Assembly (NCBI RefSeq): GCF_026914265.1
Contig: NC_069126.1
Span: forward strand, 77,565,232 to 77,629,231
Direction of reading: 5' to 3'
DNA length: 64,000 bases
From: Mya arenaria
Lineage: Eukaryota; Mollusca; Bivalvia; Myida; Myidae
The notes under the pieces are model-generated. The model searched no databases. It was not told the origin of the DNA and saw only the letters and a list, made by a program, of their open reading frames with translations. Below are positions 12,136 through 23,928 of the stretch, piece by piece; the stretch's first letter is position 1, and every line of letters begins with the position of its first letter. The translations under genes were made by a program, and so were the position numbers.

Positions 12136-13380
12136 GGTGCGGGGTGATACAGGAATCCAGTGGATTTCACGTGAAATCCACTCAAAACGTGAAATCCACT
12201 CAGAACTCAGTAATTTTAATAAATAATTTTCTGTTTTTGTATATTTATTAGAAAGTGCCTCATAAAGGGTTTATATTTCAAATTTTATTGAAATTGGTCA
12301 AAAAATGAAGAAGTAAGAGCAATTTTTCGAAAATAGATCGGAAATCGAGGTGAAATCCAGTTTTCGAGAAGTGAAATCCACTCTTAACTCAGTTTTATTA
12401 ATTAGTAATTTTTATTTTTTGTATACATTTTGGAAAGTGCCTAATGAAGGGTTTACATTTCAAATTTTATTGAAATATATCAAGAAATGAAGAAGTTAGA
12501 GCAATTTTTCGGAAATCGAAGTGAAATCCACATTTTGACAAGTGAAATCCACTTTTTCAGACGTGAAATCCACTCATAACTCATTTATTCTTAACAAATT
12601 ATTTTTTTTGTTAAACAAATAATTGAAAGGGCTTCATAATGGGTTTATATTTCAAATTTTATCCAAATTGATCCAAAAATAAGAAAGTTGTAGACCTATT
12701 TTGAAAAAAGGTCGGAAATCGAAGTGAAATCCACATTTTGACAAGTGAAATCCACTTTTTCAGACGTGAAATCCACTCATAACTCATTTATTTTTAACAA
12801 ATTATTTTTTCTGTAGAACAAATAATTGAAAGGGCTTCATAATGGGTTTATATTTCAAATTTTATCCAAATTGATCCAAATATAAGAAAGTTGTAGACCT
12901 ATTTTGAAAAAAGATTGGAAATCGAAGTGAAATCCACATTTTGACAAGTGAAATCCACTTTTTGAAACGTGAAATCCACCCATAACTCATTTATTTTAAA
13001 CAAATTATTTTTTCTGTTGAACAAATAATTGAAAAGGCGTTATCATAGGTTTATATTTAAAATTTAAATGGAATTGGTCCAAAAATGAAGAAGTTTGATA
13101 AATATATTTAAAATTGATCTGAAAGCGTAGTGAAATCCACATTTTGACAAGTGAAATCCACTTTTCCAGACGTGAAATCCACTCATAACTCATTTATTTT
13201 TAACAAATTATTTTTTTTGCTGAACAAATAATTGAAAAGGCATTATCATCGATTTATATTTAAAATTTAAATGGAATTGGTCAAAAAATGAAGAAGTTAG
13301 ATAAATATATTGAAAATAAATCTGAAAGCGAAGTGAAATCCACATTTTGACAAGTGAAATGCAATATTTGGGAAAGAAAT
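12136..13380. repeat. Left inverted arm with six subterminal units
   Basis: Unit boundaries can be followed by ACTCATAACTCATTTATTT and variants near 12198, 12382, 12572, 12776, 12981 and 13182. At 12159-12182 the motif AGTGGATTTCAC meets its own complement GTGAAATCCACT, giving a perfect palindrome. The last unit decays at 13360-13380. Confidence 0.9.
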
Positions 13381-14053
13381 CTACTAAGTGTAAAGAAATA
13401 AATTCAATCAAGTATCTTAATATTAATACAGTAGTAGCTTGTGTCCGATGATTATATTTTAATGTTTTTATGTTTTATTTACTTACATTAGTATCATTTA
13501 ATCTGTTTTAGTCGTGATCTCTTATATAACATTAGATCTAATATCTGAATCAGTTGAGATGCAATATTTTGGTGTGGTTTTTACTGTAAGAAACCACTAT
13601 CCAATATATTAGTTCTATAATATCGTTTAATAATTACTCTTGTCTTTGATCTATATCTATCAAAGACGAGGATCACGACTCTCACGTGCCGTTACTTTCG
13701 CGCCTTTCGCACTTAGCGGTTAAGGTGATACATCAAATATCCGAGAAAATTGACATAACATACTTGGCGGTAAAATTAAAGAAGTTTAGTACAATGGCAG
13801 TAATTATTTTATGTCGAAAAAGAATTTGAGAAGATATGGTAAGTATAACATGTATCAGAAATGGCAATTGTCATTGCTATGTTTTTATTTTTTATGCTAT
13901 GAACATGTAGTGTTGGATATACGTATTATTTGATATTTAAACGGATAATTAATTGTTTCTGTGTATTTTGTTTTATTATATTTGGATATTTAAAAGGATA
14001 ATTAATTGTTTCTGTATATTTCTGCCGTATTTGTTCATAAAATGGGAACCTTT

Positions 14054-14245
14054 CCGTGTAGTGGATGCCTTGAGGCATGTGCACTTGACTCAATTTATTG
14101 TGATAATTGTAAGAGGGTGCCACCGTACATGTTGTCAAATGGGCAAGCTTGATCTTAAGTCTTGGGACCAACGTCATCTCAAGTTTGCGTGTATAAAGTG
14201 TGCTTGTGTCGGGGATGAGTACAACTACACAGCAGCACTGAATCG
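14054..14245 (+). pseudogene. PHD zinc-finger exon fragment in the foldback element
   Basis: Spread over two frames are the ligands of a C4HC3 PHD finger: CSGC and YCDNCKR in one frame (start codon ATG at 14042), then CHRTCCQMGKLDLKSWDQRH and FACIKC one frame over. The spacing C-x2-C, C-x2-C-x4-H-x2-C, C-x2-C fits a PHD finger across a one-base frame change near 14112-14117. The exon ends at a strong donor (CG|GTAAGT, 14246). Another strong donor (ATG|GTAAGT, about 13838) lies upstream, so this was once a spliced gene. PHD fingers bind histone tails; here it is a relic carried by the transposon. Confidence 0.6.
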
Positions 14246-14593
14246 GTAAGTGTAATATATACTTAGCATATTTTATAATATGCTTATTATTGAAAACGGA
14301 AACGTTTTATATGAGTTAATGCAATATTTATTCATTTCAAAAATATATTTCATAATAAGTTTAAAAGTACATTAACAATCATGAATAGATATTACTACAT
14401 CTTTAAATGAATGAATGAAGCACATTTGAAAACATAAATAACATAAATAGCAACAACTATATAACAACAATAAATTAATAACTACGTGTTTTTATAAGCA
14501 CATTTGCGAACTTCTACTACTATTACTACAACAATAAGCATATTTATAACTAACATCACAATAATTGCTTTTAGCTCGTATTAATCTGTGAAA

Positions 14594-14854
14594 TTACGTA
14601 ATATGTTTCCCGATGGCGTCAAAGTATTTAATGTGTCCTTTGTTGTTGTAGTGCACCATGTCACTGTGATAGTCCTTATGAAATCTTATGTCCTTCATTT
14701 CAAAGCATTGTACACTTTTTCGAACAAGATTATTGATGCGTTTTCTATGTGCGTTGAAACTTTTTTTGCTTAGAAATTTGTCTTTGAAGTTTCCCCTTTC
14801 TGGTGTGCACACGCCGAGAATCACTATTGAAGCCCAGCACTGGTGGCAGTGCAC
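14594..14854 (-). pseudogene. SGNH-hydrolase C-terminal fragment
   Basis: An 86-codon minus-strand frame contains ILGVCTPERGN, NAHRKRINNLVRK and then SDMVHYNNKGHIKYFDAIG. The last part has the D-x2-H pair and N-x-x-G-H-x-K-Y context of block V of SGNH/GDSL hydrolases; the nucleophile Ser region is absent. It lies inside the foldback element and runs opposite to the PHD fragment. It is a captured or inherited fragment. No other part of the enzyme is visible nearby. Confidence 0.55.
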
Positions 14855-15325
14855 ACCCTCACGAATTATTCCATTTTAAATTTTTCACATGGGGCTATGT
14901 TCAAAGTTTACCTGTGTATATTTTTTTCATATTTTGCTATTGTTTATTTTGTGTAATTATTTTTCTTCACTGTTGTGAACATACCTTTTCATTATCTCTC
15001 ATTATTGTAAACCAAGTTAAACATATGATTTCACTTGGTGTAACTTTGCTCTGTTGTATTTGTTTGTTTCTTTTTTATGATTACGTATATCAACCAATGT
15101 ACATGTATAAATAACCATAAATAAATGTCTGGCATAAACAAATAACAAAACAATTTTCGGATTATTTATTAAATTTTTAATATTTTCAAAATTCGAAAGT
15201 AAAAAAGGGCCATGATTGAGGGCGCCTCCACGTGGTATGGCCTGGATGTGTATGGATATTGTGTTTATCATGAAAAAATTTAAACAATTATGCATACACA
15301 ACAAAACGCCCTCACAATATAACTT

Positions 15326-16477
15326 CAACTTTCTTATTTTTGGATCAATTTGAATAAAATTTGAAATATAAACCCATTATGTAGCCTTTTCAATTATTTG
15401 TTCAACAAAAAAATAATTTGTTAAAAATAAATGAGTTATGAGTGGATTTCACGTCTCAAAAAGTGGATTTCACTTGTCAAAATGTGGATTTCACTTCGAT
15501 TTCCGATCTTTTTTCAAAATAGGTCTACAACTTTCTTATTTTTGGATCAATTTGGATAAAATTTGAAATATAAACCCATTATGAAGCCCTTTCAATTATT
15601 TGTTCTACAGAAAAAATAATTTGTTAAAAATAAATGAGTTATGAGTGGATTTCACGTCTGAAAAAGTGGATTTCACTTGTCAAAATGTGGATTTCACTTC
15701 GATTTCCGACCTTTTTTCAAAATAGGTCTACAACTTTCTTATTTTTGGATCAATTTGGATAAAATTTGAAATATAAACCCATTATGAAGCCCTTTCAATT
15801 ATTTGTTTAACAAAAAAAATAATTTGTTAAGAATAAATGAGTTATGAGTGGATTTCACGTCTGAAAAAGTGGATTTCACTTGTCAAAATGTGGATTTCAC
15901 TTCGATTTCCGAAAAATTGCTCTAACTTCTTCATTTCTTGATATATTTCAATAAAATTTGAAATGTAAACCCTTCATTAGGCACTTTCCAAAATGTATAC
16001 AAAAAATAAAAATTACTAATTAATAAAACTGAGTTAAGAGTGGATTTCACTTCTCGAAAACTGGATTTCACCTCGATTTCCGATCTATTTTCGAAAAATT
16101 GCTCTTACTTCTTCATTTTTTGACCAATTTCAATAAAATTTGAAATATAAACCATTTATGAGGCACTTTCTAATAAATATACAAAAACAGAAAATTATTT
16201 ATTAAAATTAATGAGTTATGAGTGGATTTCACTTATCGGAATCTGGATTTCACCTCGATTTCCGATCTATTTTTGGAAAAAAATGAAAAATTGCTCTAAC
16301 TTCTTTATTTGTTTACCAATTTCAATAAAATTGGAAATATAAACCCTTCATGAGGCACTTTCTAATATGTATACGAAAAAAATAAATTATTAATTAAAAT
16401 TACTGAGTTCTGAGTGGATTTCACGTTTTGAGTGGATTTCACGTGAAATCCACTGGATTCCTGTATCACCCCGCACC
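15326..16477. repeat. Right inverted arm with six subterminal units
   Basis: Reverse complement of the left arm. Its units carry ATGAGTTATGAGTGGATTTC near 15432, 15640, 15838, 16029, 16211 and 16406, and the same palindrome lies at 16431-16454. The arms remain very similar, which suggests fairly recent activity or conversion between arms. Confidence 0.9.
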
Positions 16478-16488
16478 CGTTAAATCAC
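16478..16488. repeat. Right 11-bp target-site duplication
   Basis: CGTTAAATCAC, identical to 12125-12135. Confidence 0.9.
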
Positions 16489-16706
16489 ATGTACAATGTA
16501 AACATGCTTGTAATCGGTATTTTTTTGGAGTTTTGATCAAGTAAGATAATTTCAACACCTTTTCCGCAATAAAATTCATAAAAAGGTACAAAATTAAACA
16601 TCTGTTTCCGAGTTTTGTCTTGAAACAACTACTATAAACATGAAAAGTGATTTGCAATATGATTTCGCGACACTGTGACTGTCAAATTAAACTGTCATGT
16701 TTTAGT

Positions 16707-18174
16707 CAAAGGCAGCAGTTACGTTGGCAGGACCCACCCTATGGCTACCCCCCGCGGAAATATAACGTTCGATTTGGATAAATACGCGTCTTATTCAACG
16801 AGTTTTTAACGGTAGGAATGATATTTTAAGCTGTTTGTAATGCATACGGAAAGTTTGCATGTCAGTCTGTTTTTAACGTGTTTTAGGGGCGAAAAATCAG
16901 TTGTTTTTCAACCTCCCGGTTCTTTCGTAATGGCGAATTTCAGCTTCTGGTCGGTGCATTTTGTTTGAATGTGCGTAAAGGTCATTCTTACTAGCATACA
17001 AGTTATATTTTTCTTGTAGATGGGAATCTTACCTTATCAGAACAAAAATTATTAGATTATCTCCGTTATTTTAGGTACTATGCTCTATTGATAAGGTCCG
17101 TTTGGAATTGATGAATTTTTGCACATGTTTCCCTTATATTTATTTATATATTATACTAATTTTCTTTCATGAAAAATTATGGAATAATTTTTTAAATGAC
17201 ATGTATTCACTATCTTGATCGAAATAAATAGATAAAAAAAAAAAATATTTAAAAAAAGAATGTATTACTGTATCCAGGCTATGTGACAAACACCTGTGGT
17301 TTCAGCGGCAAGTTTCAGAAAATGTACAACTTCAATATGATTTTACCAACAAAATAGACATTTTAAGTCCAAACTTCTTGAAACCCCTAGGTAGGCAATT
17401 CATAATCACCATCGGAATCTGTGTTCTTATCATAAATTTGCTCGTTTTGTCAAATATAACAAATGACAGGGCATGAAAGCTGTCGGAGGCAATTAAACAA
17501 ATGGTAACAACCTACTCACACCCAAAAATAATTCCAAAATCGCTACCAGGTCAGTATTATGTCAATTTGTTTTCAACCTTAATTCGACCTTGAATTCGGA
17601 TACTCATATTGGGATACGGACATCAGGATACCTACCTGGTTGCGAATCAGGAATTATATATACCAGTCGATAAGATGTTACCATTTGTTTTATATTATGC
17701 TTCAGTTTTGCATGCACTTTCATTAGTTTTACTTGACGAAATGAGCAAATTTATGATGAAAACACATATTTAGATGGCGATTATGAATTGCCTACCTAAG
17801 TGCTTCTCTAAGTTTGGACTTAAAATGTACAGTGTTTTTATCGAAATACATTGATGTTGTACATTTTCTGAAACTTTATTATGTTCTGTGACAGAGACCA
17901 GTTATTTGGAGACAAATGGTTGAAAAATAAGTTAGTTACGTGCTTTTCAAAACCACCACCCTACGTACAAGGGCCTTCACATGTCAACCTTTACTATATA
18001 ATAATAGTAAATATTGGGAAAAAAAATTTTAGTGGAATTTTTGGTTGATATTTATGTTTTTTGGATAAATGATCATGTTCCGATCATTTTTGGTCTTGAA
18101 TTTTTTTTTTTACTTTTTTTTTTTTAGAGGGGGTGGCCATAGGGTGGGTCCTGTCAATGTTACTGCTGCCTGTG
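16707..18174. mobile_element. hAT-like non-autonomous DNA transposon
   Basis: The ends are inverted copies, CAAAGGCAGCAGTTACGTTG on the left and (read inward) CACAGGCAGCAGTAACATTG on the right, continuing through AGGACCCACCCTATGGC. They are flanked by the 8-bp direct repeat GTTTTAGT (16699-16706 and 18175-18182). An 8-bp duplication with CA-starting termini fits the hAT superfamily. A second, inner inverted repeat pairs about 17300-17460 with 17735-17885 (AGTTTCAGAAAATGTACAAC). No transposase frame is seen in its 1468 bp. Confidence 0.85.
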
Positions 18175-18182
18175 GTTTTAGT

Positions 18183-18460
18183 AATCATGGAAGAAAAAAA
18201 GCGCACGGTGTTGGGCTTGAGCTGGGCCGGAACTCTAGCTCGGCACTTTTACCAACTGAGATAACCCGGTGGCCGTTTCTTACCCATAAACTCCTCACCC
18301 ATTAACCTTTTTATGCCGATCCAGTCACCTTAGCCATTTATTTCTGACACTTGTTATGTAATCCTGGAAGAAAAAGTGCACCTTGATCTAACTTTGGAAA
18401 CTCTTGCAAGATGCCTGAACCAACAGAGCTAAATTGGTGTTTATTTCTTGGAAACGGCCA
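18183..18460 (-). repeat. Two decayed tRNA-like SINE units
   Basis: On the minus strand two related units each have an A-box-like TATCTCAGTTGG or TTAGCTCTGTTGG, a poor B box, and the shared ending CTTTTTCTTCCA.GATTA. They look like old SINE copies or a dimer next to the hAT-like element. Confidence 0.4.
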
Positions 18461-19715
18461 GACACATCACCATAATACTATCATGATTAGACTCCGTGTT
18501 TGGTCCAATGACATATTAAAAGACCTTTAGGGATAAAATGGTTTTGAAAAGTTTTTGATATTATTTTTTTTAAGTTTTATGTTTTATTATGTCCCTATCC
18601 ACTAAGAATATTTTATGTTTATACATATTTAAGATAAGAAAAGATAAGTTTTATTTTGAGTCGGCAAGATACAAACAATACAACATAAGCTCATGCGAGC
18701 TTTTGAACAGACTATTTATAAACATATTGTATATGGTATAACAAGTGTATATAAGCTAAAAAGCAATGGTATATAGTGGCATATTTTTAAGGTGTTATAC
18801 AGTTATTGATAATACAAAATAAGATAAAAAAAATAAAGGTGGTATACAAAGTTAATTAAAAGCTACTCTAACAAAAAATCAGGGACTAAAGTATTCAATT
18901 AGGTAACAGAGATATGAATGATAGTTGCCAAGTTATGGTACAAACTACATGCTATTAAAAAGGTCACTTAGTTAAAAAGACTTCTAATAAAATTAAGAAA
19001 TTCACAGATAGCTTCATAATAGCAGTATTGCACCAGATTGGGATCTATCACAGAACTTTTCACAATAAACATTTCAGTTTGATTTAAACAATATGAAAAA
19101 AAAAACATACACAAAGAAAACAAAGAAAACTTGTTAGCACATACAATTCACAAAAGGATAAAAACTGTGTTGAAGTTGCTGATCTGGGCAGAATCTGCCT
19201 AAAAACTGCCATAAAAAGGATAATAAGAACCTAAAAAAACCCCCAAAAAACAATGGTTTTATGATAACTATATCCCCCAATCAGATTTGGGGAAAACTGA
19301 TCAGCAAACTCCTCACAGGGACACATTGGCAAACTATGAAAGCATCACAAGGAGTGCAAAGGAGAGCAACTAATAAGACATACAAACAAAGGCAACTCAA
19401 TACATATACTGGCAATGACAATAACAAGTTAGTAGCAGATGGTTGAATACTACAGCAAACAGATGGTTGAAAACTACAAACAAGCATAGCAACATTGAGC
19501 ACAGAAAACTAAAGCAAGTGGGCAGTTGTACAGACACGATACACACATGTGCCAATATAAAGAACAGAACAAGAGCTGTCACAGAGACAGCGCGCTTGAC
19601 TATTCCGCCGCTTTTCGGTGAATGGATTGAAAAGTTTTGGCGAAACATGCATGGATCACTGTTGGATTAGATTTCAATGCAATACATGATGTGCTAAGAT
19701 ATTTACATAAATTGA
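18461..19715. other. Intergenic stretch
   Basis: A-rich DNA. At 18636-18700 is a piece (TTTTATTTTGAGTCGGCAAG) preceded by a GATAAG-type microsatellite, which resembles the 3' end of a minus-strand retroposon. No coding region is supported. Confidence 0.35.
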
Positions 19716-20035
19716 ATTGGAAAATATTCCAGGTGGTATGCAAACCTTAACGTAAATTCTAAGTCGAAAAAGGGGCATAATTTTGTCAAATTGCTTGATA
19801 GAGTTACCTCCTCCTGTGTACAAGTTGGGGGCATGATGGTGAAGAAGCGGGCAAAGTTTCAAAGCCAGATGTCAATGGAATTTGAAAATATTAGAGGTGG
19901 TACGCAAACTTTAACGTAAATTAAAAGTAAAAAAAGAGGCATTATTTTGTCAAAATGCTTGAGTTACCTCCTCCTGTGTACGTGTTGGGGGCATGATGGT
20001 GAACAAGTGTGCAAAGTTTCAAAGCCAGAATTTTT
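19716..20035. repeat. Tandem pair, about 155 bp each
   Basis: Two diverged copies of a unit with ATTGGAAAATATT, GGTGGTATGCAAACCTTAAC, GAGTTACCTCCTCCTGTGTA and GGGGGCATGATGGTGAA. 20036-20869 shows nothing recognisable. Confidence 0.8.
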
Positions 20036-20869
20036 TTTAAGAAAATGTTATAAAATCGTGATTTTTTATTGAATAATATAATAATTCAAGTCAACGTATT
20101 AATTACATTCTTCATCATTTTTCTTTTTGTTCAATAAATAAATCATAGGTAACTTTTGATGTAAATATGTGTAACTTTGTATAACTTTGTATAGCTCTTT
20201 GAATATGAGTGTATGAAAAAAAAACAAATAAGCCCCTAAATTAGGGCATGGTGCTCAGGTTTGATGAGAGTGTGAATAGTTAATGAGATATTGTCAAAGT
20301 TCTTTGTTACAACTAAGCATAAATAAGTCAATATGATATTTAAACAAGTATTATAATTGTGGACTTTGCCTTAAAAGTTATGTACAACCTGTGAAAACTA
20401 TTTGAACTGCTTCAAACGAACATAAATTGTTTTAAGTTTGCCCGTCCGTTAATAAGCAATTTTGATTGGAAAAATCTCTTTTCCGTTTAATGATGAATAA
20501 AGATATATTGTGTCATGGATCTATGTGAATTTATTGATAATATTGCTTAGATTTCTGTTTAGTTGATTTATAGACAGTTCAGTATTTGTGTTTTTAATCT
20601 TTGACTTCAAGTTTTAAAAAAATCATTAGGGCTTTATGCCGCTTTAATAGTTGGACATTCTCAGACAAAATACTTAGGTGGTTTAAATCAGTGTCCAGTG
20701 CTGACATGTTATTTACTGTTTGGTTATTTTAAGGTTTGTTTTTAAAATTGTTAAATTTGAATACTGGTATTGTAATGGATAATGAAATGAGTTATATTTT
20801 GAATGATAACATTAATTAATAAATGAATGTAAATTAAAACGTAAATGAATCTGCCCGGTATTATAACTA

Positions 20870-21764
20870 CAGTCGAAACTCGTTATGTCAACTTTTTCGG
20901 GACCTAGTGAAAAAAGTCGAGATAACGAAAAGTCGACTCATCCGAATTACAAAAAATATCACCAATCCCAACACGTTTGAGTTAGATTGTCCGATGTTAA
21001 CATCCACAATTGAACGGTCTTGTTACATATTTTCGTCGTGGAAACAGCAAACTTATTATTGAAAAATACAGTGAAACAAAAGAAGAATTATTTGCGTCAA
21101 ATTTATTTCTTTTACGTCTATGGATCACACAAAACACATATAAAACCACAATTGCATACATTTGTACATTGTAAGAAAACGGTATAGCACATATGACAAC
21201 AACTTTTATAAAATAGCACATTCGTGTTTCGTTTATACATAGCAATATAGCACAATCCCAAAAAGCATTCAGAGCAGTGGAACTAACATTTGATATTTTG
21301 AAGTTACTCTTTCTGTTCCCATTCGGGATTGATATCTAATCAATAAAATGTTCATGTTTTATACAATACCAAAAAGAGCTTGAGCAATAAATGTCTCTTT
21401 AAATAAATACATAAACAAACAACTTTAATTATTCGCACTTACCAATTACATTTTTGTATCCCCCAATTATGACAGTTGTTATATCGACATGCACGGTATT
21501 TTGCAACATGCCGCAAACCGTCATGAATATTTTCACACCTACGTCTCGATCTACAGTTTGACATAAAGAACATATGAAATGTGTGAAATTCGACCACTGG
21601 GACTGAAAAACGAGGTCGACATAGCGAAAAAGTCGAGATAAAAAAATCGACACAAACAGATTTATTTTATATAGAATAAGAAGGAAAAAATTCGGGACCG
21701 GAAAAAAAAGTCGACAAAACCGGAAAGTCAACTTATCCTACGTCGACATAGCGAGGCTCGACTG
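20870..21764. mobile_element. pogo/mariner-like MITE, copy A
   Basis: Ends CAGTCGAAACTCGTTATGTC and (read inward from the right) CAGTCGAGCCTCGCTATGTC are inverted copies, flanked by TA on both sides (20868-20869, 21765-21766). Both ends repeat GTCGAGATAACG/GTCGACATAGCG motifs. The 895-bp body has no transposase. TA duplication and CAGT ends fit the Tc1/mariner-pogo group. A second copy lies at 47780-50956. Confidence 0.85.
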
Positions 21765-22138
21765 TATTGCAATCCCTTCCATTATGATCATTCAAAACTG
21801 TCACTAATAAAACTGTCACGATTAGCATTAACACTCCGGGGTGTCGATATGGCTTATTGCATTTGGTCCATGAAATTGTGTTCATTTGGGTACAAATAAG
21901 GTTGAATTAGTGAACGAAGAATTGTCCATATATGAAGTTATATAGATATGTAAATCATGTTCAAAATAGCATTAACCTAAAGCAATAATTTTATTCCTGT
22001 ACTGGTCAGCCTGTATCTTCTTGAATGTATGATTTGATTTGATTTCCTATAAACATTACAGAATGATTACACTATAAATAGAATACTATTGACTTGAAAT
22101 CAACCAGAAACATGTATTATTATCCCTGAGCAAACTGT
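21765..22138. other. Intergenic, nothing recognised
   Basis: AT-rich sequence between the MITE and a tandem repeat. I see no gene, RNA or element. Confidence 0.5.
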
Positions 22139-22865
22139 TTAATATGGAAATAAAATGATTTCAAAGTCCGTTGAATGCATATATCTTACCATAGATGGAT
22201 ACATTTGATAATTTGTGAAACTTAAGGACATACATGTAGTGTATTTAGAAACATGTATTTCTTATCGCTGACCAACCTGGTCAGCCTTATTCGAAACCCA
22301 ACTGCTAGTCAGCCTTTTTCCGACTTTGCTGACCAGGAACTTAGATGTAGTTCAATTTCGGAAATAAAATGTTCTCAAAGTCCGTTTAATGCATATGTCT
22401 TACAATAGATGGATACATTTGATAATTTGTGAAACTTAAGGACATACATGTAGTGTATTTAGAAACAGGTATTTCTTATCGCTGACCAACCTGGTCAGCC
22501 TTATTCGAAACCCAACTGCTAGTCAGCATTTTTCGAACTTTGCTGACCAGGAACTTAGATGATGTTTAATTTCAGAAATAAAATGTTTTTAAAGTCTGTT
22601 TAATGCATATATATATATCTTACAATAGATGGATACATTTGATAATTTGTAAAACTTAAGGACATACATGTAGTGTATTTAGAAACATGTATTTCTTATC
22701 GCTGACCAACCTGGTCAGCCTTATTCGAAACCCAACTGCTAGTCAGCCTTTTTCCGACTTTGCTGACCAGGAACTTAGATGTAGTTCAATTTCGGAAATA
22801 AAATGTTCTCAAAGTCCGTTTAATGCATATGTCTTACAATAGATGGATACATTTCATCATTTGTG
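22139..22865. repeat. About 230-bp tandem repeat, 3.3 copies
   Basis: Units share AATAAAATG, AGTCCGTTTAATGCATAT, GATGGATACATTTGATAATT, GGACATACATGTAGTGTATT and GCTGACCAACCTGGTCAGCC. GGTCAGCC and GCTGACC alternate in both directions, also in the decayed tail at 23050-23125, so each unit can form small hairpins. Confidence 0.9.
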
Positions 22866-23756
22866 AAGACATAGTGTAATTAGATATATGTATTTCAAAC
22901 GATTGAAAAAGTCATTCATCTTTAACTAAACGCTCCTATAAATTATAATTTTTGAATAATATATCAATTATAATACATAAAATAGTACACAGAAATTAAA
23001 ATAACCCAATAAAACTAATGCAACATTAAAAGTTTTCGTTTTCATTTATCTGGTCAGCCTTTTCTGGCCTGGTCAGCCTTTTCCCTCTATATCTATATGG
23101 TCAGTGCTCTGGTCAGCCTTTTAGCACGACCCCTTAAATAAACAATATCTTCACAATCCACACTCACTATTAACCATAAAAAAATAAATAATAACCTGTG
23201 ATGGCCCCTTACCAAGCTATGTTGGAGATGTTGAGGTCTACCTGCAGTAAAACTAGGACATAACAAAGTTTATTATTGTTTTACAGTGGTATTTCATCCA
23301 AGGTACTATTTTGTCAACACCCCTTCACTTGCACTTGTGATATAATGTTTGTCTGTACCCAGTGAGATATGGCTCTTCACTAAATGTTAAAAAAAGCTTA
23401 TAGAATATGCAATCTTGTCACCCTGGTCTCCAAAAGTATGAGTCAGAGTCATTTTTTTTACAGGGATGTTAACCAGCATGTGCAATTGCACACCCTGCAC
23501 TATAAAAGTTAAAACCATTCAAGTTTAAAAATGTTGATTTACCCAAAATGCAAGTGATGAATTATTTTGCGTTCTTAAACATTAGATAAAACTTATGCTA
23601 CTTTGTCATGAAACAAATTACAAGGAGAATTGAAGAGTCAGAGCCCCTGGTCTTTATAAAAATGGTAAGCAGATTAGTTGCCCAATTTTTACAGGCACTT
23701 ATCAAATGGAATTTCGCACAGTAAATATGACATTAATTTTAATTTTAAGTGAATAA
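22866..23756. other. Upstream region of CHT copy 1
   Basis: AT-rich sequence with decayed GGTCAGCC pieces to 23125. A possible 3' splice site (TTTTTACAG at 23686-23694) lies 62 bp before the start codon, which would fit a 5' UTR intron. No TATA box stands out. Confidence 0.3.
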
Positions 23757-23928
23757 ATGGAGGTAAATGTAGCAGGCTTGGTGGTGCTGATATGTTTCTA
23801 TTTGGTGATCTTCGTGGTCGGTGTTCTGGCTGCACGAAGGATAGGACACACTGGTCAACCAAGTCTAGAATCATCAATTGTGGCTGATAGGAACATTCCA
23901 ACAGTGGTCGGCATCTTTACCATGACTG
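23757..23928 (+). CDS. SLC5A7: CHT copy 1, exon 1
   Basis: Residues 1-58, phase 1 at the end, donor ACTG|GTATGT. It encodes the short outside N-terminus and first helix ([19 protein letters not shown]), then the start of helix 2 (VGIFTMTG). Confidence 0.93.

Larger units (their letters stand above)
12136..16477. mobile_element. Mutator-like foldback DNA transposon, non-autonomous
   Basis: A 4.3-kb element with about 1.2-kb inverted arms (12136-13380 and 15326-16477). The tips are exact inverted copies (GGTGCGGGGTGATACAGGAA...), flanked by the 11-bp direct repeat CGTTAAATCAC. Each arm is itself six tandem units of 184-205 bp carrying the motif GTGAAATCCAC about three times per unit. Long arms with a 9-11-bp duplication are typical of Mutator-like elements; no transposase is seen, so the assignment is an inference. 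The centre (13381-15325) holds a frameshifted PHD-finger piece on the + strand and an SGNH-hydrolase piece on the minus strand. Confidence 0.85.

Noticed and set aside
14688-15114. + strand frames inside the foldback element centre
   Set aside because: Antisense to the SGNH fragment or low-complexity hydrophobic translations of AT-rich DNA.
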